From NCBI GenBank assembly GCA_964513565.1, contig CAZENE010000002.1, forward strand, positions 62,001 through 126,000: DNA of 64,000 nt, written 5' to 3'. Each line of letters begins with the position of its first letter. The first letter of the stretch is position 1. The notes beneath the pieces were generated by a model. That model saw only the letters and a list, made by a program, of their open reading frames with translations. It was not told where the DNA came from and did no database searches. Both the position numbers and the translations under genes were made by a program. Shown piece by piece: positions 50,806 to 59,001 of the stretch. This DNA is from Delta-02 sp964513565 (GTDB lineage Bacteria > Desulfobacterota > Syntrophorhabdia > Syntrophorhabdales > Syntrophorhabdaceae).

Positions 50806-51978
50806 CTATCGCCCGTTATCATTCAGAAACAACACCTGACCGATATCCATAATAAGAAATCTCGACGGGTCGCATTTTCTTTCGGTTATTTTCCTTTTTA
50901 ATTCGATAGCGGGAAAACCGGGGGGCTCGTCTCCCAGCCGAAAAACCCCCCACTGGGTCGGTATGAAGCGGCGTGCCCCGAGATCCGTGAATGCATCGAG
51001 GGCCTCATCGATATTCATGTGCGCATAGTGCATGAACCACCGGGGATGGTAAGCCGTTGTCGGCATAAGCGCGTAATCGATCCCGGGATATCTTTTGCCG
51101 ATCTCGGAAAAGCCGATGAAGTACCCGCTATCCCCGCCAAAAAAGATAGTGGCCCGGGGAGTTATCAGCAGAAAACTTGCCCAGAGGGTGTTGTTTATGC
51201 TTTGGCCTATCCTCCGCGACCAATGCTGAGAGGGAAGGCAGACGATCCTGCTGTCCTGGCTGACGTCCCGGGCCTCCCACCAGTCCATTTCGATCACATC
51301 CTTCTTCCCGAGCTTCCCGAGAAATGATTTGAAGCCAGGCGGTACGAAAAACCGGGTATTGTCAGGGAGCTTTTTTATGCTTGCGGAATCGAGATGGTCG
51401 TAATGATTATGCGAGATTATTACATTAAGGGGAGCGAATCCCGCCAGTTCATCTATCGGCAGGGCAGGAGGGATCTTTCTGCGGGGCAGGAATGCCCTTT
51501 CGGAGAACATGGGGTCCGTGAGCCAAACGTTGCCTCCGAGACGCAGAAGAAAGGTCGCATGACCTATCCACAGGATGAAATCTTCCCCGGGGCGGGTCGC
51601 GATAAGCCCGAGGGAATCCGGAATGACGGCGGGCATAAATTCTCTTTCTTCGCTGGTATAGTTCTGCCTTGCGGATAACTTCCATTTCAACAATCTGAAA
51701 AGGCCCGTGTCTTCCATGGGCATCCAGGGATTAAAAAAGTTTCCGTTCGCTTTGTGCGGGGCATAAAGTTCGGATTTTCTGGCCGACATGACTCTTTTTC
51801 TCCACGCAGCCTCGTCAAAATCCGGATTCAAGGCGATGCATCCGGCGATAATGCATGCAATGCTGAAAAAGATCAGCAAATATACGAAATACACGAAATT
51901 CACATGGTATTTCACGCTATCCCTGTCCCGGGGCGGCAGATAATTCGCGGAGGCTGGTTTTTGTTTCGATCTTTTCAT
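50806..51978 (-). CDS. Metallo-beta-lactamase-fold lipoprotein (NAPE-PLD/RomA-like)
   Basis: 390 residues. A hydrophobic helix near 26-45 ends in IIAGC, a possible lipobox after an N-terminal extension. The MBL domain has the zinc motif ISHNHYDHLD, the upstream GHATFLLRLGG and later FGGDSGYF and TAYHPR. This arrangement matches the N-acylphosphatidylethanolamine phospholipase D-like and RomA branch. The natural substrate is unknown, perhaps a phospholipid at the outer or inner membrane. It ends at 50806, 37 bases from the convergent small gene, with an inverted GCGATAGG/CCTATCGC repeat in between. Confidence 0.87.
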   Translation of the reverse strand: MKRSKQKPASANYLPPRDRDSVKYHVNFVYFVYLLIFFSIACIIAGCIALNPDFDEAAWRKRVMSARKSELYAPHKANGNFFNPWMPMEDTGLFRLLKWKLSARQNYTSEEREFMPAVIPDSLGLIATRPGEDFILWIGHATFLLRLGGNVWLTDPMFSERAFLPRRKIPPALPIDELAGFAPLNVIISHNHYDHLDSASIKKLPDNTRFFVPPGFKSFLGKLGKKDVIEMDWWEARDVSQDSRIVCLPSQHWSRRIGQSINNTLWASFLLITPRATIFFGGDSGYFIGFSEIGKRYPGIDYALMPTTAYHPRWFMHYAHMNIDEALDAFTDLGARRFIPTQWGVFRLGDEPPGFPAIELKRKITERKCDPSRFLIMDIGQVLFLNDNGR

Positions 51979-52012
51979 GGAATATTTGAGACAGTTCCCG
52001 AAAAGATGCTAT

Positions 52013-52645
52013 TTATTCAACGAGACCATATTTTACGGCATACCAGATCAATTCATTTGTTTTCTTGACCGATAGTTTTTCGAGGATCCGCACCCTGTAT
52101 GTCCGTACCGTGTTTATGCTCAGGTGCAATTGCTCCGCGATCTCCTTGTTGGTCAGGCCGCTTGCAACCATTTTCATGACCTGAAGCTCGCGGATCGAAA
52201 GCTTCTCGTGCGGCGGCGCCTCGGTCTCCGATTCGAAATCGAGGACCATTTGCTCCGCGAAGGCAGGATTAACGTACCTCTTGCCCGATAATATCTTGTT
52301 CACGGCTGCCACAAGTTCTTCGGACGCGCTCCTTTTGGTAATGTAACCCTGAGCCCCTGCCTTTATAGACCGGACGGCATATTGCTCTTCCGGATATGTG
52401 CTCACGATGAGGACAGGCAACCGCGCACGTTTCTTCTTGATCTCTTTAAGGGCTTCGAGGCCGTTTATGTCAGGAAGTGAGATATCGAGAAGGACGAGGT
52501 TATAATCGTTGTTATGGACCTTGCTTATCAGCTCGTATCCCCGGCGTGCCTCATCAAAGATCATATCGCTGAAATTTTCCTGCAGGATCTCCTTTAGTCC
52601 TTTAAGAACGACGGGATGATCGTCTGCAATGATAACTCGCAGCAT
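52013..52645 (-). CDS. NarL-type response regulator
   Basis: 210 residues: a receiver domain (IADDHPVVLKGL; acceptor Asp in VLLDISLPDINGL; Lys in YITKR) and a LuxR-type helix-turn-helix (SGLTNKEIAEQLHLSINTVRTYRVRIL). GGAGGGG is 5 bases before the ATG. The kinase gene stops one base before it, so they form a pair. It closely matches the orphan regulator at 28660. Nearby nrfHA could be a target, but the sequence does not prove it. Confidence 0.93.
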   Translation of the reverse strand: MLRVIIADDHPVVLKGLKEILQENFSDMIFDEARRGYELISKVHNNDYNLVLLDISLPDINGLEALKEIKKKRARLPVLIVSTYPEEQYAVRSIKAGAQGYITKRSASEELVAAVNKILSGKRYVNPAFAEQMVLDFESETEAPPHEKLSIRELQVMKMVASGLTNKEIAEQLHLSINTVRTYRVRILEKLSVKKTNELIWYAVKYGLVE

Positions 52646-52646
52646 T

Positions 52647-53516
52647 TTACCCCTCCTTATCCTCTGAGGCTGCCCCGTTGAGGGGGACGGTCAGGGTGAC
52701 CGTTGTGCCTTTCCCCCGAATTCCCGTAATGGACAGCGTTCCGCCCAATGCGTGCGCCCGTTCCTGCATACCTGTCAATCCGAAGGACCTTGGGTCGCCA
52801 AGCTGTTTTTTCGTTATGCCCTTTCCGTTATCATGTATCTGCATGCTTAAAACATCTTTTCTTTTTTTCAGTGTGATCGTCACGTTTTTTGCGGCCGAAT
52901 GGCGCATGATGTTCGTAAAGGATTCCTGGAGGATGCGGAAGGCCTCCGTCGATACCGTGTCATTCAGAATGATATTATAGGGGTCCGTGATGACGCGGTA
53001 TGAAATGTTTGCCCTTTTTTTCAGGTCGCGCGCTGCGAGCTCCACGGCATCCCTCAGGCCGAAATCATCGAGAACGACAGGTCTTAGCCGGGCTGACATG
53101 TGCTGTACGTTATCGATGGTGCGATCGAGGGCCTCAAGAATGGAATCCAGCCTTTCAATGACCGGCCCGTCATTTTGGGACATCCTTCGTTTGATCCAGC
53201 TAACATCAAGCTTCATTCCGGTAAGTGCCTGACCGAATTCATCGTGGAGTTCCCGCGACAGAGAGGTCCGCTCTTCTTCCCGTATCTTCTGCAGGTGAAT
53301 GCTGAGACGCCTCAGCCTCTCATGCGAATCCTGAAGGTCTGCCTCCATTTTCTTCCGCTCGGCTATCTCCTTTCTCAAGAGTTCATTGACTTCGGACAGG
53401 CGGGCCGTACGTCTCCTGACCTGTTTTTCAAGTGCAGCCTCTATCTCATGCCTTCGTGCCACCGCAGGCATATCCGACGGGACAGGTTGGCTTCTGATCG
53501 GACCGGAATCACTCAT
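52647..53516 (-). CDS. Soluble sensor histidine kinase, HisKA_3 type
   Basis: 289 residues without transmembrane helices or a recognisable sensor domain beyond an N-terminal coiled coil (KQVRRRTARLSEVNELLRKE). The HisKA_3 phospho-acceptor is SLSRELHDEFGQALTGMKLD, and the HATPase domain has ESFTNIMRHSAAKN and DNGKGITKKQLG. With so little sensor it may be switched by a partner protein or by a soluble ligand. AGAGGA is 7 bases before the ATG. It is the partner of the regulator at 52013. Confidence 0.92.
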   Translation of the reverse strand: MSDSGPIRSQPVPSDMPAVARRHEIEAALEKQVRRRTARLSEVNELLRKEIAERKKMEADLQDSHERLRRLSIHLQKIREEERTSLSRELHDEFGQALTGMKLDVSWIKRRMSQNDGPVIERLDSILEALDRTIDNVQHMSARLRPVVLDDFGLRDAVELAARDLKKRANISYRVITDPYNIILNDTVSTEAFRILQESFTNIMRHSAAKNVTITLKKRKDVLSMQIHDNGKGITKKQLGDPRSFGLTGMQERAHALGGTLSITGIRGKGTTVTLTVPLNGAASEDKEG

Positions 53517-53752
53517 AAATGTCCTCTTTTGAATTCTGTCAGTTCGTGTTACGCAACCTTATCCGGATTGCCGTTAATGCTGAAGGGAAACTCCTCCATT
53601 CATTAATCTGAAAGCATATAGAATTATAACAAGAAAAATGGCAAGGTCAACAACGGGTAAGACATCGTTATAGGGAAATACTTGATAATATTCAGGTTAT
53701 CCGAAAGGCAACCCGAATTATAATTTTGAATTAAAAAAGATCGCGACCCGGT

Positions 53753-55033
53753 TCATGGGGCAGGCCCTGCCGCCCTGACTGCGGACGCAACGGCCATGTG
53801 TGCGAGATCTATCGATTGCCCGAGAATGTTAAGGCACAGGGTCGGGTTGTGAAATCCCATGCTGTTCTCGGAGGCAACAAAATCCCAGTACCACTGAGCA
53901 CGCCGCAAATGTTCCCGCGCTCTGCCAAGTTCGTCCTTATTGATAGTCTTTGACTCAAGCGCCTTTGCAACAGCTTCATGGGCTTTTGCGATCCGGGTGC
54001 CTGCAATATGCTGCAATTCCCAAACCCTCTTTTGTCCGGTTTTAACCCTGTCGAGGATCGTTTCAGCATTTTCCGGATGGCAGCGTCTGCACGACGTATC
54101 CGTCTTCTTCATGGGGGTGGTCACCCAGTGCGAACTGTATTTCCGGCCTCCCTCACGCATGTACGGCATGTGGCAATCGGCACATGATACCCCAGCCCTG
54201 GCGTGAGTGCTCGTCGAATGAACCTCAAAATCAGGGTGCTGGGCCTTGAGCATCATTGTCTGCGAATCGGGCTGGACCCAATCCCCTTCAAAACCGCCGG
54301 GTTTGGTGTTGTAGTACGCATAGATCTGTTCGGGGTGAATTCCCTTTTCCCAGGGCATAATGACCCGCGAGGTCCCGGGTTCGAAATAGTATTCTGCATG
54401 GCACTGGCCGCACACGTATGACCTCATTTCCTCCCGGCCCGCCTTCGCTAAATCGATACCCCTTTTCGCCATCGATTCGATAAAGGCAGGGTTTGCAACG
54501 CGCAGTTCCATCGTTGCCGGTTTATGGCAATTTACGCAGTTCACCGCATGTTTTTTGTCACCTGCCAGGAGCCCAATAAGCGGTTTTTTTGCGTATGCCC
54601 ATCCTTCGGCCTTGAAAATACCGGAAATATTCGCCGTTTTGCATGTCATGCAGGCTCCGGGCGTTTCGGGCGTGACCCTTTGCGATTCCTTCAGGTCCGT
54701 CAAGGAGTATGGGTGTCCTCTATCTTCGGTGTAATCTTTACTGAACGTATTTCCCTTAAAATTGGTGAGCATCTCGGGCTGCCTCAGCGAATGCTGGAAC
54801 TTGACCGATCCTCCGAAATCCGTGGGTGATGCGGTCATTTCCAGGTTTTTCTGAAAGCTCGCATACTGGAGCGGGTAGTTCCGTCCCCATACGGCAGGAT
54901 CGATCTCTTCTTCAGGTATTGCCGCCACATTATGCGTATCTGAGGGTTTGAGAAAAAAAGACCGCACCAGTGTCAGGACTGCCAAACAGAAAATAACTGC
55001 GGCAACAGAGACTATCACGATCTTCTTGTTCAA
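53753..55033 (-). CDS. nrfA: Cytochrome c nitrite reductase catalytic subunit NrfA
   Basis: 426 residues, a pentahaem cytochrome c. The first haem site is CMTCK (128-132), the Lys-ligated catalytic haem specific for NrfA; the others are CVNCH, CGQCH, CADCH and CRRCH. The catalytic Tyr is in CHAEYYFEPG and the His near GRKYSSHWVTTP. An N-terminal signal helix (VSVAAVIFCLAVLTLVRSFF) exports it. It reduces nitrite to ammonium with six electrons at the periplasmic side. The start is TTG 55033, overlapping the nrfH stop, with GGAGG 6 bases upstream. Confidence 0.97.
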   Translation of the reverse strand: MNKKIVIVSVAAVIFCLAVLTLVRSFFLKPSDTHNVAAIPEEEIDPAVWGRNYPLQYASFQKNLEMTASPTDFGGSVKFQHSLRQPEMLTNFKGNTFSKDYTEDRGHPYSLTDLKESQRVTPETPGACMTCKTANISGIFKAEGWAYAKKPLIGLLAGDKKHAVNCVNCHKPATMELRVANPAFIESMAKRGIDLAKAGREEMRSYVCGQCHAEYYFEPGTSRVIMPWEKGIHPEQIYAYYNTKPGGFEGDWVQPDSQTMMLKAQHPDFEVHSTSTHARAGVSCADCHMPYMREGGRKYSSHWVTTPMKKTDTSCRRCHPENAETILDRVKTGQKRVWELQHIAGTRIAKAHEAVAKALESKTINKDELGRAREHLRRAQWYWDFVASENSMGFHNPTLCLNILGQSIDLAHMAVASAVRAAGPAP

Positions 55034-55521
55034 AAATTACCTCCATTGAACACAGGACGACCGTGAACCAGGAATTTATGGCATTTCATGCAATTGGTAT
55101 TTCCTTTGACGAGGGGGGTTGTCTCGATCGTCGAAAAATGGCATCGCGAGCAATTCGAATTCGCTATGGCCCTGGCGCTGCCGGTCAATTTTATGGCAAA
55201 CGGATATGACCGCGCAGTTTCGCCGGCGATATCGCGGGCCCCCGCGTATGCCTTGTAGAGGACTGTATAGGCGATACTCCCCGTCGGCAGGTGACACTCG
55301 ACGCAGGCGAATTGTTTATGCCTTGAGGTTTGCCACGTGAAATAATTGTTTTCCATGCTATGGCAGGAACCGCAGAATGTCGATGTGCCGGCAAGGTGAT
55401 AACCGGCGAAGATCACGATCATCGCGACCGCCCCGACGGCGGCGCCGATCGCAACCAGTTTACAGACATGCTTCTTAATCACTCCATCGAAATCTGAACT
55501 GTCGCTTCCCTGGCGGCCCAA
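55030..55521 (-). CDS. nrfH: NrfH tetrahaem quinol dehydrogenase subunit
   Basis: 163 residues: one N-terminal membrane helix (LVAIGAAVGAVAMIVIFAGY) and four CxxCH sites at 50-54 (CGSCH), 73-77 (CVECH), 124-128 (CSRCH) and 144-148 (CMKCH). This is the NapC/NirT-type cytochrome that feeds electrons from menaquinol to NrfA. The start is TTG 55521, supported by AGAGGA 7-8 bases upstream. It is the first gene of the nrfHA pair. Confidence 0.95.
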   Translation of the reverse strand: MGRQGSDSSDFDGVIKKHVCKLVAIGAAVGAVAMIVIFAGYHLAGTSTFCGSCHSMENNYFTWQTSRHKQFACVECHLPTGSIAYTVLYKAYAGARDIAGETARSYPFAIKLTGSARAIANSNCSRCHFSTIETTPLVKGNTNCMKCHKFLVHGRPVFNGGNF

Positions 55522-55550
55522 ATGATTTTCCTCTGAATGTTTTGCACAGT

Positions 55551-55564
55551 TTAGTAAAAATCAA
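55551..55564 (-). promoter_or_regulatory. Imperfect FNR-like half palindrome before nrfH
   Basis: On the minus strand the sequence reads TTGAT-TTTT-ACTAA; the FNR consensus is TTGAT-N4-ATCAA, so the second half differs at two positions. It lies about 30 bases before the nrfH start. Anaerobic control of nrfHA by an FNR/CRP protein would be expected, but this site is weak. Confidence 0.3.
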
Positions 55565-55639
55565 GGTTTCTTGCAAGACCATAGGCGTTAAAGCATAAGA
55601 GGGCAGGAGTGGCAAACGGGAATATACCTTGTTACACTT

Positions 55640-55649
55640 ACGCCTTACG
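55640..55649. repeat. ACGCCTTACG intergenic element
   Basis: An exact copy of the 10-base element that forms the inverted repeat at 39799-39808 and 39917-39926, in the divergent region between nrfH and the small gene at 55769. Confidence 0.4.
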
Positions 55650-55663
55650 ATTTTATCAAGTGC

Positions 55664-55691
55664 TTGACGAATGAAGTATTAACAATATAAT
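55664..55691 (+). promoter_or_regulatory. Strong sigma-70 promoter of the small gene at 55769
   Basis: TTGACG (55664-55669) and TATAAT (55686-55691) are 16 bases apart. Transcription would start near 55698, about 70 bases before the ATG. Confidence 0.7.
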
Positions 55692-55768
55692 TGTGATATG
55701 GATTAACTTTCCGGGTTTTAGGGATTTTTCCCATGTACGATGCTGACGCATCTTAAAGGAGGTGTTGT

Positions 55769-56053
55769 ATGGCAACAGCGAAATCAAAGGCAAAGAAAAA
55801 GGCTGTCGCCCCGAAAAAAGCACCTGTCAGGATTGACAAGGCTTTGATGTCGGCGTTACAAAATGTAGAGCAATTGGCGATAGCACAGATAAGCTCGGCA
55901 AAGGATCCCTTTAAAACGGGGATCGGGATAATAGCCGAGATACGAAAAGTTGCTATGCGCATCGAAAACGAGATTGAAGATGATTCCCGGGCATTGACGG
56001 AGGCGTATGACTCCGGTCCGGGCATGGTCGGTATCGGTGTAGGAGTTCTGTAG
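55769..56053 (+). CDS. Small protein with a Lys/Ala-rich basic tail
   Basis: 94 residues. The first 20 are almost only Lys, Ala, Pro and Thr (KSKAKKKAVAPKKAPVR), like the tails of bacterial histone H1-like or DNA-binding proteins. The rest is one or two helices (LMSALQNVEQLAIAQISSAK; GIIAEIRKVAMRIENEIEDD) and a Gly-rich end. TAAAGGAGGTG, nearly a perfect complement of the 16S rRNA tail, precedes the ATG at about 5-7 bases, and the promoter is strong, so expression should be high. No family was recognised with certainty; nucleic-acid binding is inferred from the tail. Confidence 0.7.
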   Translation: MATAKSKAKKKAVAPKKAPVRIDKALMSALQNVEQLAIAQISSAKDPFKTGIGIIAEIRKVAMRIENEIEDDSRALTEAYDSGPGMVGIGVGVL

Positions 56054-56112
56054 GTAAAGAGGCGATCATCAGGGGCAGATTTACTCCGGACAATATAAGA
56101 AAAGCACTGCGG

Positions 56113-56730
56113 ATGCCATTGCCGGGTCACAAAGCGCAGGTGCGCATGTCGCCTTCGCATCGGGCATTCGCTCCTCCGCCGGGGAAGAGCATCCCTTTCG
56201 TCGGGGCTGTACTGGTGCTTCTTTATCCAGGCAATGAAAATGACGATCTTTTCCTCGTTCTGACAGTGCGCACCAATAACGTGACGGTCCATAAAGGTCA
56301 GGTCAGCCTGCCGGGCGGGAGCAGAGAACCTGAAGATGCCACGCTTGAAAAGACGGCGCTTCGAGAGGTTTGCGAGGAGCTTGGCATCTGTGAAGATGAA
56401 ATAGATATGATCGGCGAACTGACACCTATATATATAGAGCCGAGCAATTTTCATGTTCATCCCTTCGTAGCCTATCTGCCATACCGCCCGTCTTTCGTGA
56501 TCGAGGAAGAGGAAGTCCTTCATGTTCTGGAGGTGCCCGTTTCTCATTTCGTCGATCCAAAAAATGTGAGTGTCGAAAATTGGGTGATAGAGGGGGTAGA
56601 GCGCAGCATCCCGTTTTTTGACGTGTACGGGAAGAAAGTATGGGGAGCAACCGCGATAATTCTCAGTGAATTTGTCGCTATTCTGGAAAAGATCAGTGGC
56701 AGGCCGGATTTATTCTGGGACGCCCTGTAA
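56113..56730 (+). CDS. NUDIX hydrolase, CoA pyrophosphatase type
   Basis: 205 residues from ATG 56113. The NUDIX box is complete: GSREPEDATLEKTALREVCEELG; the preceding VHKGQVSLPGG and the later FVAYLPYRP fit the CoA-pyrophosphatase branch (NudL/YeaB). It would split CoA or its derivatives, or a nucleoside diphosphate derivative. The frame is open upstream to 56053 without ATG, GTG or TTG but with IRGRFTPDNIRKALRM, which resembles the usual N-terminus, so translation could start at a rarer codon. Confidence 0.88.
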   Translation: MPLPGHKAQVRMSPSHRAFAPPPGKSIPFVGAVLVLLYPGNENDDLFLVLTVRTNNVTVHKGQVSLPGGSREPEDATLEKTALREVCEELGICEDEIDMIGELTPIYIEPSNFHVHPFVAYLPYRPSFVIEEEEVLHVLEVPVSHFVDPKNVSVENWVIEGVERSIPFFDVYGKKVWGATAIILSEFVAILEKISGRPDLFWDAL

Positions 56731-56741
56731 AGAAGACGACC

Positions 56742-57122
56742 ATGTCCGTTAAAATAGATAATAGGGAATTTGACGAAATTGTAGCAAAAGCTATCGAGAA
56801 CATACCTTACGAGATCAGGCAGTATCTCGAGAACATGGTGATCTCGGTACAGAAAAGGCCCTCACGGCAAATGATGCGGGATATGGAAATGCGGGCCGGG
56901 GAGTACCCTCTCGGCCTTTTTCAGGGAGTTCCCTTGATCGAGCGTTCAGCCACGGCCCCTCCGCTTTATCCCGATATGATCTATCTTTTCCAGGAGCCCC
57001 TTGAAAGGTTGTGCAGAACCCGTGAGGAACTCGAAGAGGAGATCGAGATCACGCTCGTCCATGAAGTAGCGCATTACATAGGCATGACTGAAGAGAGGCT
57101 TGAAGAGTTAGGATACGGGTAG
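56742..57122 (+). CDS. Small zinc metallopeptidase-like protein (zincin)
   Basis: 126 residues ending with HEVAHYIGMTEERLEELGYG: the HExxH zinc site and a following Glu, as in the single-domain zincin family (PF06262 type). The N-terminal half (FDEIVAKAIENIPYEIRQYLENM) is helical. It follows the NUDIX gene after 11 bases and is probably co-transcribed. Function is unknown; many members are assumed to be intracellular proteases or toxin-like. Confidence 0.85.
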   Translation: MSVKIDNREFDEIVAKAIENIPYEIRQYLENMVISVQKRPSRQMMRDMEMRAGEYPLGLFQGVPLIERSATAPPLYPDMIYLFQEPLERLCRTREELEEEIEITLVHEVAHYIGMTEERLEELGYG

Positions 57123-57130
57123 CTATCGTT

Positions 57131-57700
57131 TTATTCGTTGGCTTTGAAGAGAGATTTCCCGAATCGATCGAGGTACGTGATCTCGGAAAGCGGTTTGCGC
57201 GGGGTTTCACGGGGGATCTCGTCAAAATACCCGACCGGCATCATTTCGATGATGCTGTACCCGTCCGGGATCTGAAGAATAGCCTCTGCCTTTGCCGCAT
57301 CGAAACTTCCGACATGGACGGTACCGAGGCCAAAGTTCCATGCGGTGAGCGCGATATGCTCCATGGCGATACCGGCATCAAACATACACCAGTAGTCGCC
57401 TTTGTTCGTTGTGGGATTGCCGTTACGGCAGCCCGCTGCGTTTCTTTGCGCGGCGACGCATATTACAATGGGGGCTTCTATCATAGCCGCCCGGGCAGGG
57501 TTTTGAGGACCGAGACATTCGCTCAGCGATTCCTTTATTGCGGCATCTCTGACAACGATAAAACGCCACACCTGGGTATTTGCCCATGACGGTGAAAGCC
57601 GGGCCGCTTCGAGTATCTCGGTCAACGTCTCGTCGGGCACATTGTCGCTCCTGTAATGCCTGACGCTCCGCCTATCTTTTATCGCCTTCGAAAGCTCCAT
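57131..57700 (-). CDS. Nitroreductase family flavoprotein
   Basis: 189 residues from ATG 57700 (a longer form to 57742 is less likely). The FMN motif is IKDRRSVRHYR at the N-terminus, followed by LEAARLSPSWANTQVWRFIVVRD and the C-terminal MPVGYFDE. It would reduce nitro compounds, quinones or flavins with NAD(P)H. It is convergent with the zincin gene. Confidence 0.9.
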   Translation of the reverse strand: MELSKAIKDRRSVRHYRSDNVPDETLTEILEAARLSPSWANTQVWRFIVVRDAAIKESLSECLGPQNPARAAMIEAPIVICVAAQRNAAGCRNGNPTTNKGDYWCMFDAGIAMEHIALTAWNFGLGTVHVGSFDAAKAEAILQIPDGYSIIEMMPVGYFDEIPRETPRKPLSEITYLDRFGKSLFKANE

Positions 57701-57817
57701 ACCGATATTATCCGAAATCCACGGGCTTGATGTCAATAACAAAACAGATCATGGGTGATGCGATGAAGGTAGTTGTCTGGTCTTTTGGCCGAACCTTGAA
57801 AAACAAACGAAATTGTT

Positions 57818-58762
57818 TTATTTTTTCAGCAGCATCGCGCCCGAGGAGTAGCCGCCGCCGAATACTGTGACAAGGATCAGGTCATCTTTCAAAAATTTTT
57901 GCCAATTTTGTGAAAGGCATATAAGAGTGCTGGCGCACCCGGTATTTCCTGTGTCTTCGATATTTGATATTACGCGGGAATCATCGACCCCGAGGACCTT
58001 CGCCACGTGTTCCATTATTCTTGAATTTGCCTGGTGAGGCACAAGATAATTAACGTCTCCGAGAATATAATTGTTCTTTTCCACGATATCTTTTGCCTCG
58101 CTTGCCATAAATTTACAGGCGTTAACAAAGATATCACGTCCGTACGGCATAGTCAGACCGCCATTGGAAGGACGCAAGTAGACCCCGGCAACTCCCTTGC
58201 CGATATGCCCTAGTCCGGTAGTATGGACATCAAGGATCCTGATATCATCGGCCGAACACCGTTGTGAGGAAATGAACACGCATCCGGCGCCGTCTCCCCA
58301 TAGATGGGCCGATTGATCGGATTCTTCGTCGGTATACATGTAATTATGTTCCGAGGCGATGACGAGGGCTTTTTTTGCCTTGCCCGTTGCCAAATAGCCT
58401 TCGACTATTTCGATCGCATTTATAAATGAGGAGCAGGCGGATGTTACGGTCACGGCGGCCGCCGAATGGATGCCGAAATGCCCCTGCACAGCGTGTGCGA
58501 GCGTACCCACGGTATCATAAGGCGTATAGGTGGCGCCGATGATAAGGTCCACATCGGTGATGTCGTACGGCAGTTTGCTGATGAGGGGAAGTATGGATTC
58601 GATCGCCATGGTATGCGTATTTTCTTCATCAGAGGCCCGTGTGCGCCGCCTTATACCGGATCTTTGAAAGATCCAATCATCAGTGAGCCCTTTAAGCCGG
58701 GTATAGTAATCGTTATGAATCAGAGTAAAAGGCAGATAATGTGATATTGCATTAATGTACAT
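57818..58762 (-). CDS. FabH-like 3-oxoacyl-ACP synthase
   Basis: 314 residues with the thiolase fold. The active-site triad is Cys110 in VTSACSSFINA, His243 in VPHQAN and Asn273 in DTGNTGCAS, as in KAS III. RRTRASDEENT and GDGAGCVFIS are also typical. FabH starts fatty-acid synthesis from acetyl-CoA. No other fab gene is near, so a specialised acyl condensation, such as in secondary metabolism or for a particular lipid, is possible. The gene is monocistronic by position. Confidence 0.88.
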   Translation of the reverse strand: MYINAISHYLPFTLIHNDYYTRLKGLTDDWIFQRSGIRRRTRASDEENTHTMAIESILPLISKLPYDITDVDLIIGATYTPYDTVGTLAHAVQGHFGIHSAAAVTVTSACSSFINAIEIVEGYLATGKAKKALVIASEHNYMYTDEESDQSAHLWGDGAGCVFISSQRCSADDIRILDVHTTGLGHIGKGVAGVYLRPSNGGLTMPYGRDIFVNACKFMASEAKDIVEKNNYILGDVNYLVPHQANSRIMEHVAKVLGVDDSRVISNIEDTGNTGCASTLICLSQNWQKFLKDDLILVTVFGGGYSSGAMLLKK

Positions 58763-58961
58763 TTCTTTGGCAAACTCCAGTCAATTCTCTTTTTTAGTAA
58801 GGGCTCGCGACGATCACATCAAGATATGTACTTTCAGTGCCGGTAATACACGTATTTGAAAGACCCCATGATGTTATATAAGATTCGCCGGAGGTTTTCA
58901 AGAAATTAAAAGATCAAAGGAGGGCAGTTCTGAGACGGTCTTTAAGGTTAGGGCCGCTTTC

Positions 58962-58991
58962 TTTACTTTAGCGGGGCTTATCTGCTAGAAT
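58962..58991 (+). promoter_or_regulatory. Promoter of the oligopeptide-binding protein gene
   Basis: TTTACT (58962-58967) and TAGAAT (58986-58991) are 18 bases apart. The transcript would start near 58998, only a few bases before GTG 59002, with no ribosome binding site, which points to a leaderless message. Confidence 0.5.
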
Positions 58992-59001
58992 TAGCTTCGT
59001 T

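Noticed and set aside
50261..50839. Plus-strand frame of 192 codons
   Set aside because: It overlaps the small exported protein in another frame, and its Arg/Ser-rich end is the shadow of the low-complexity gene.
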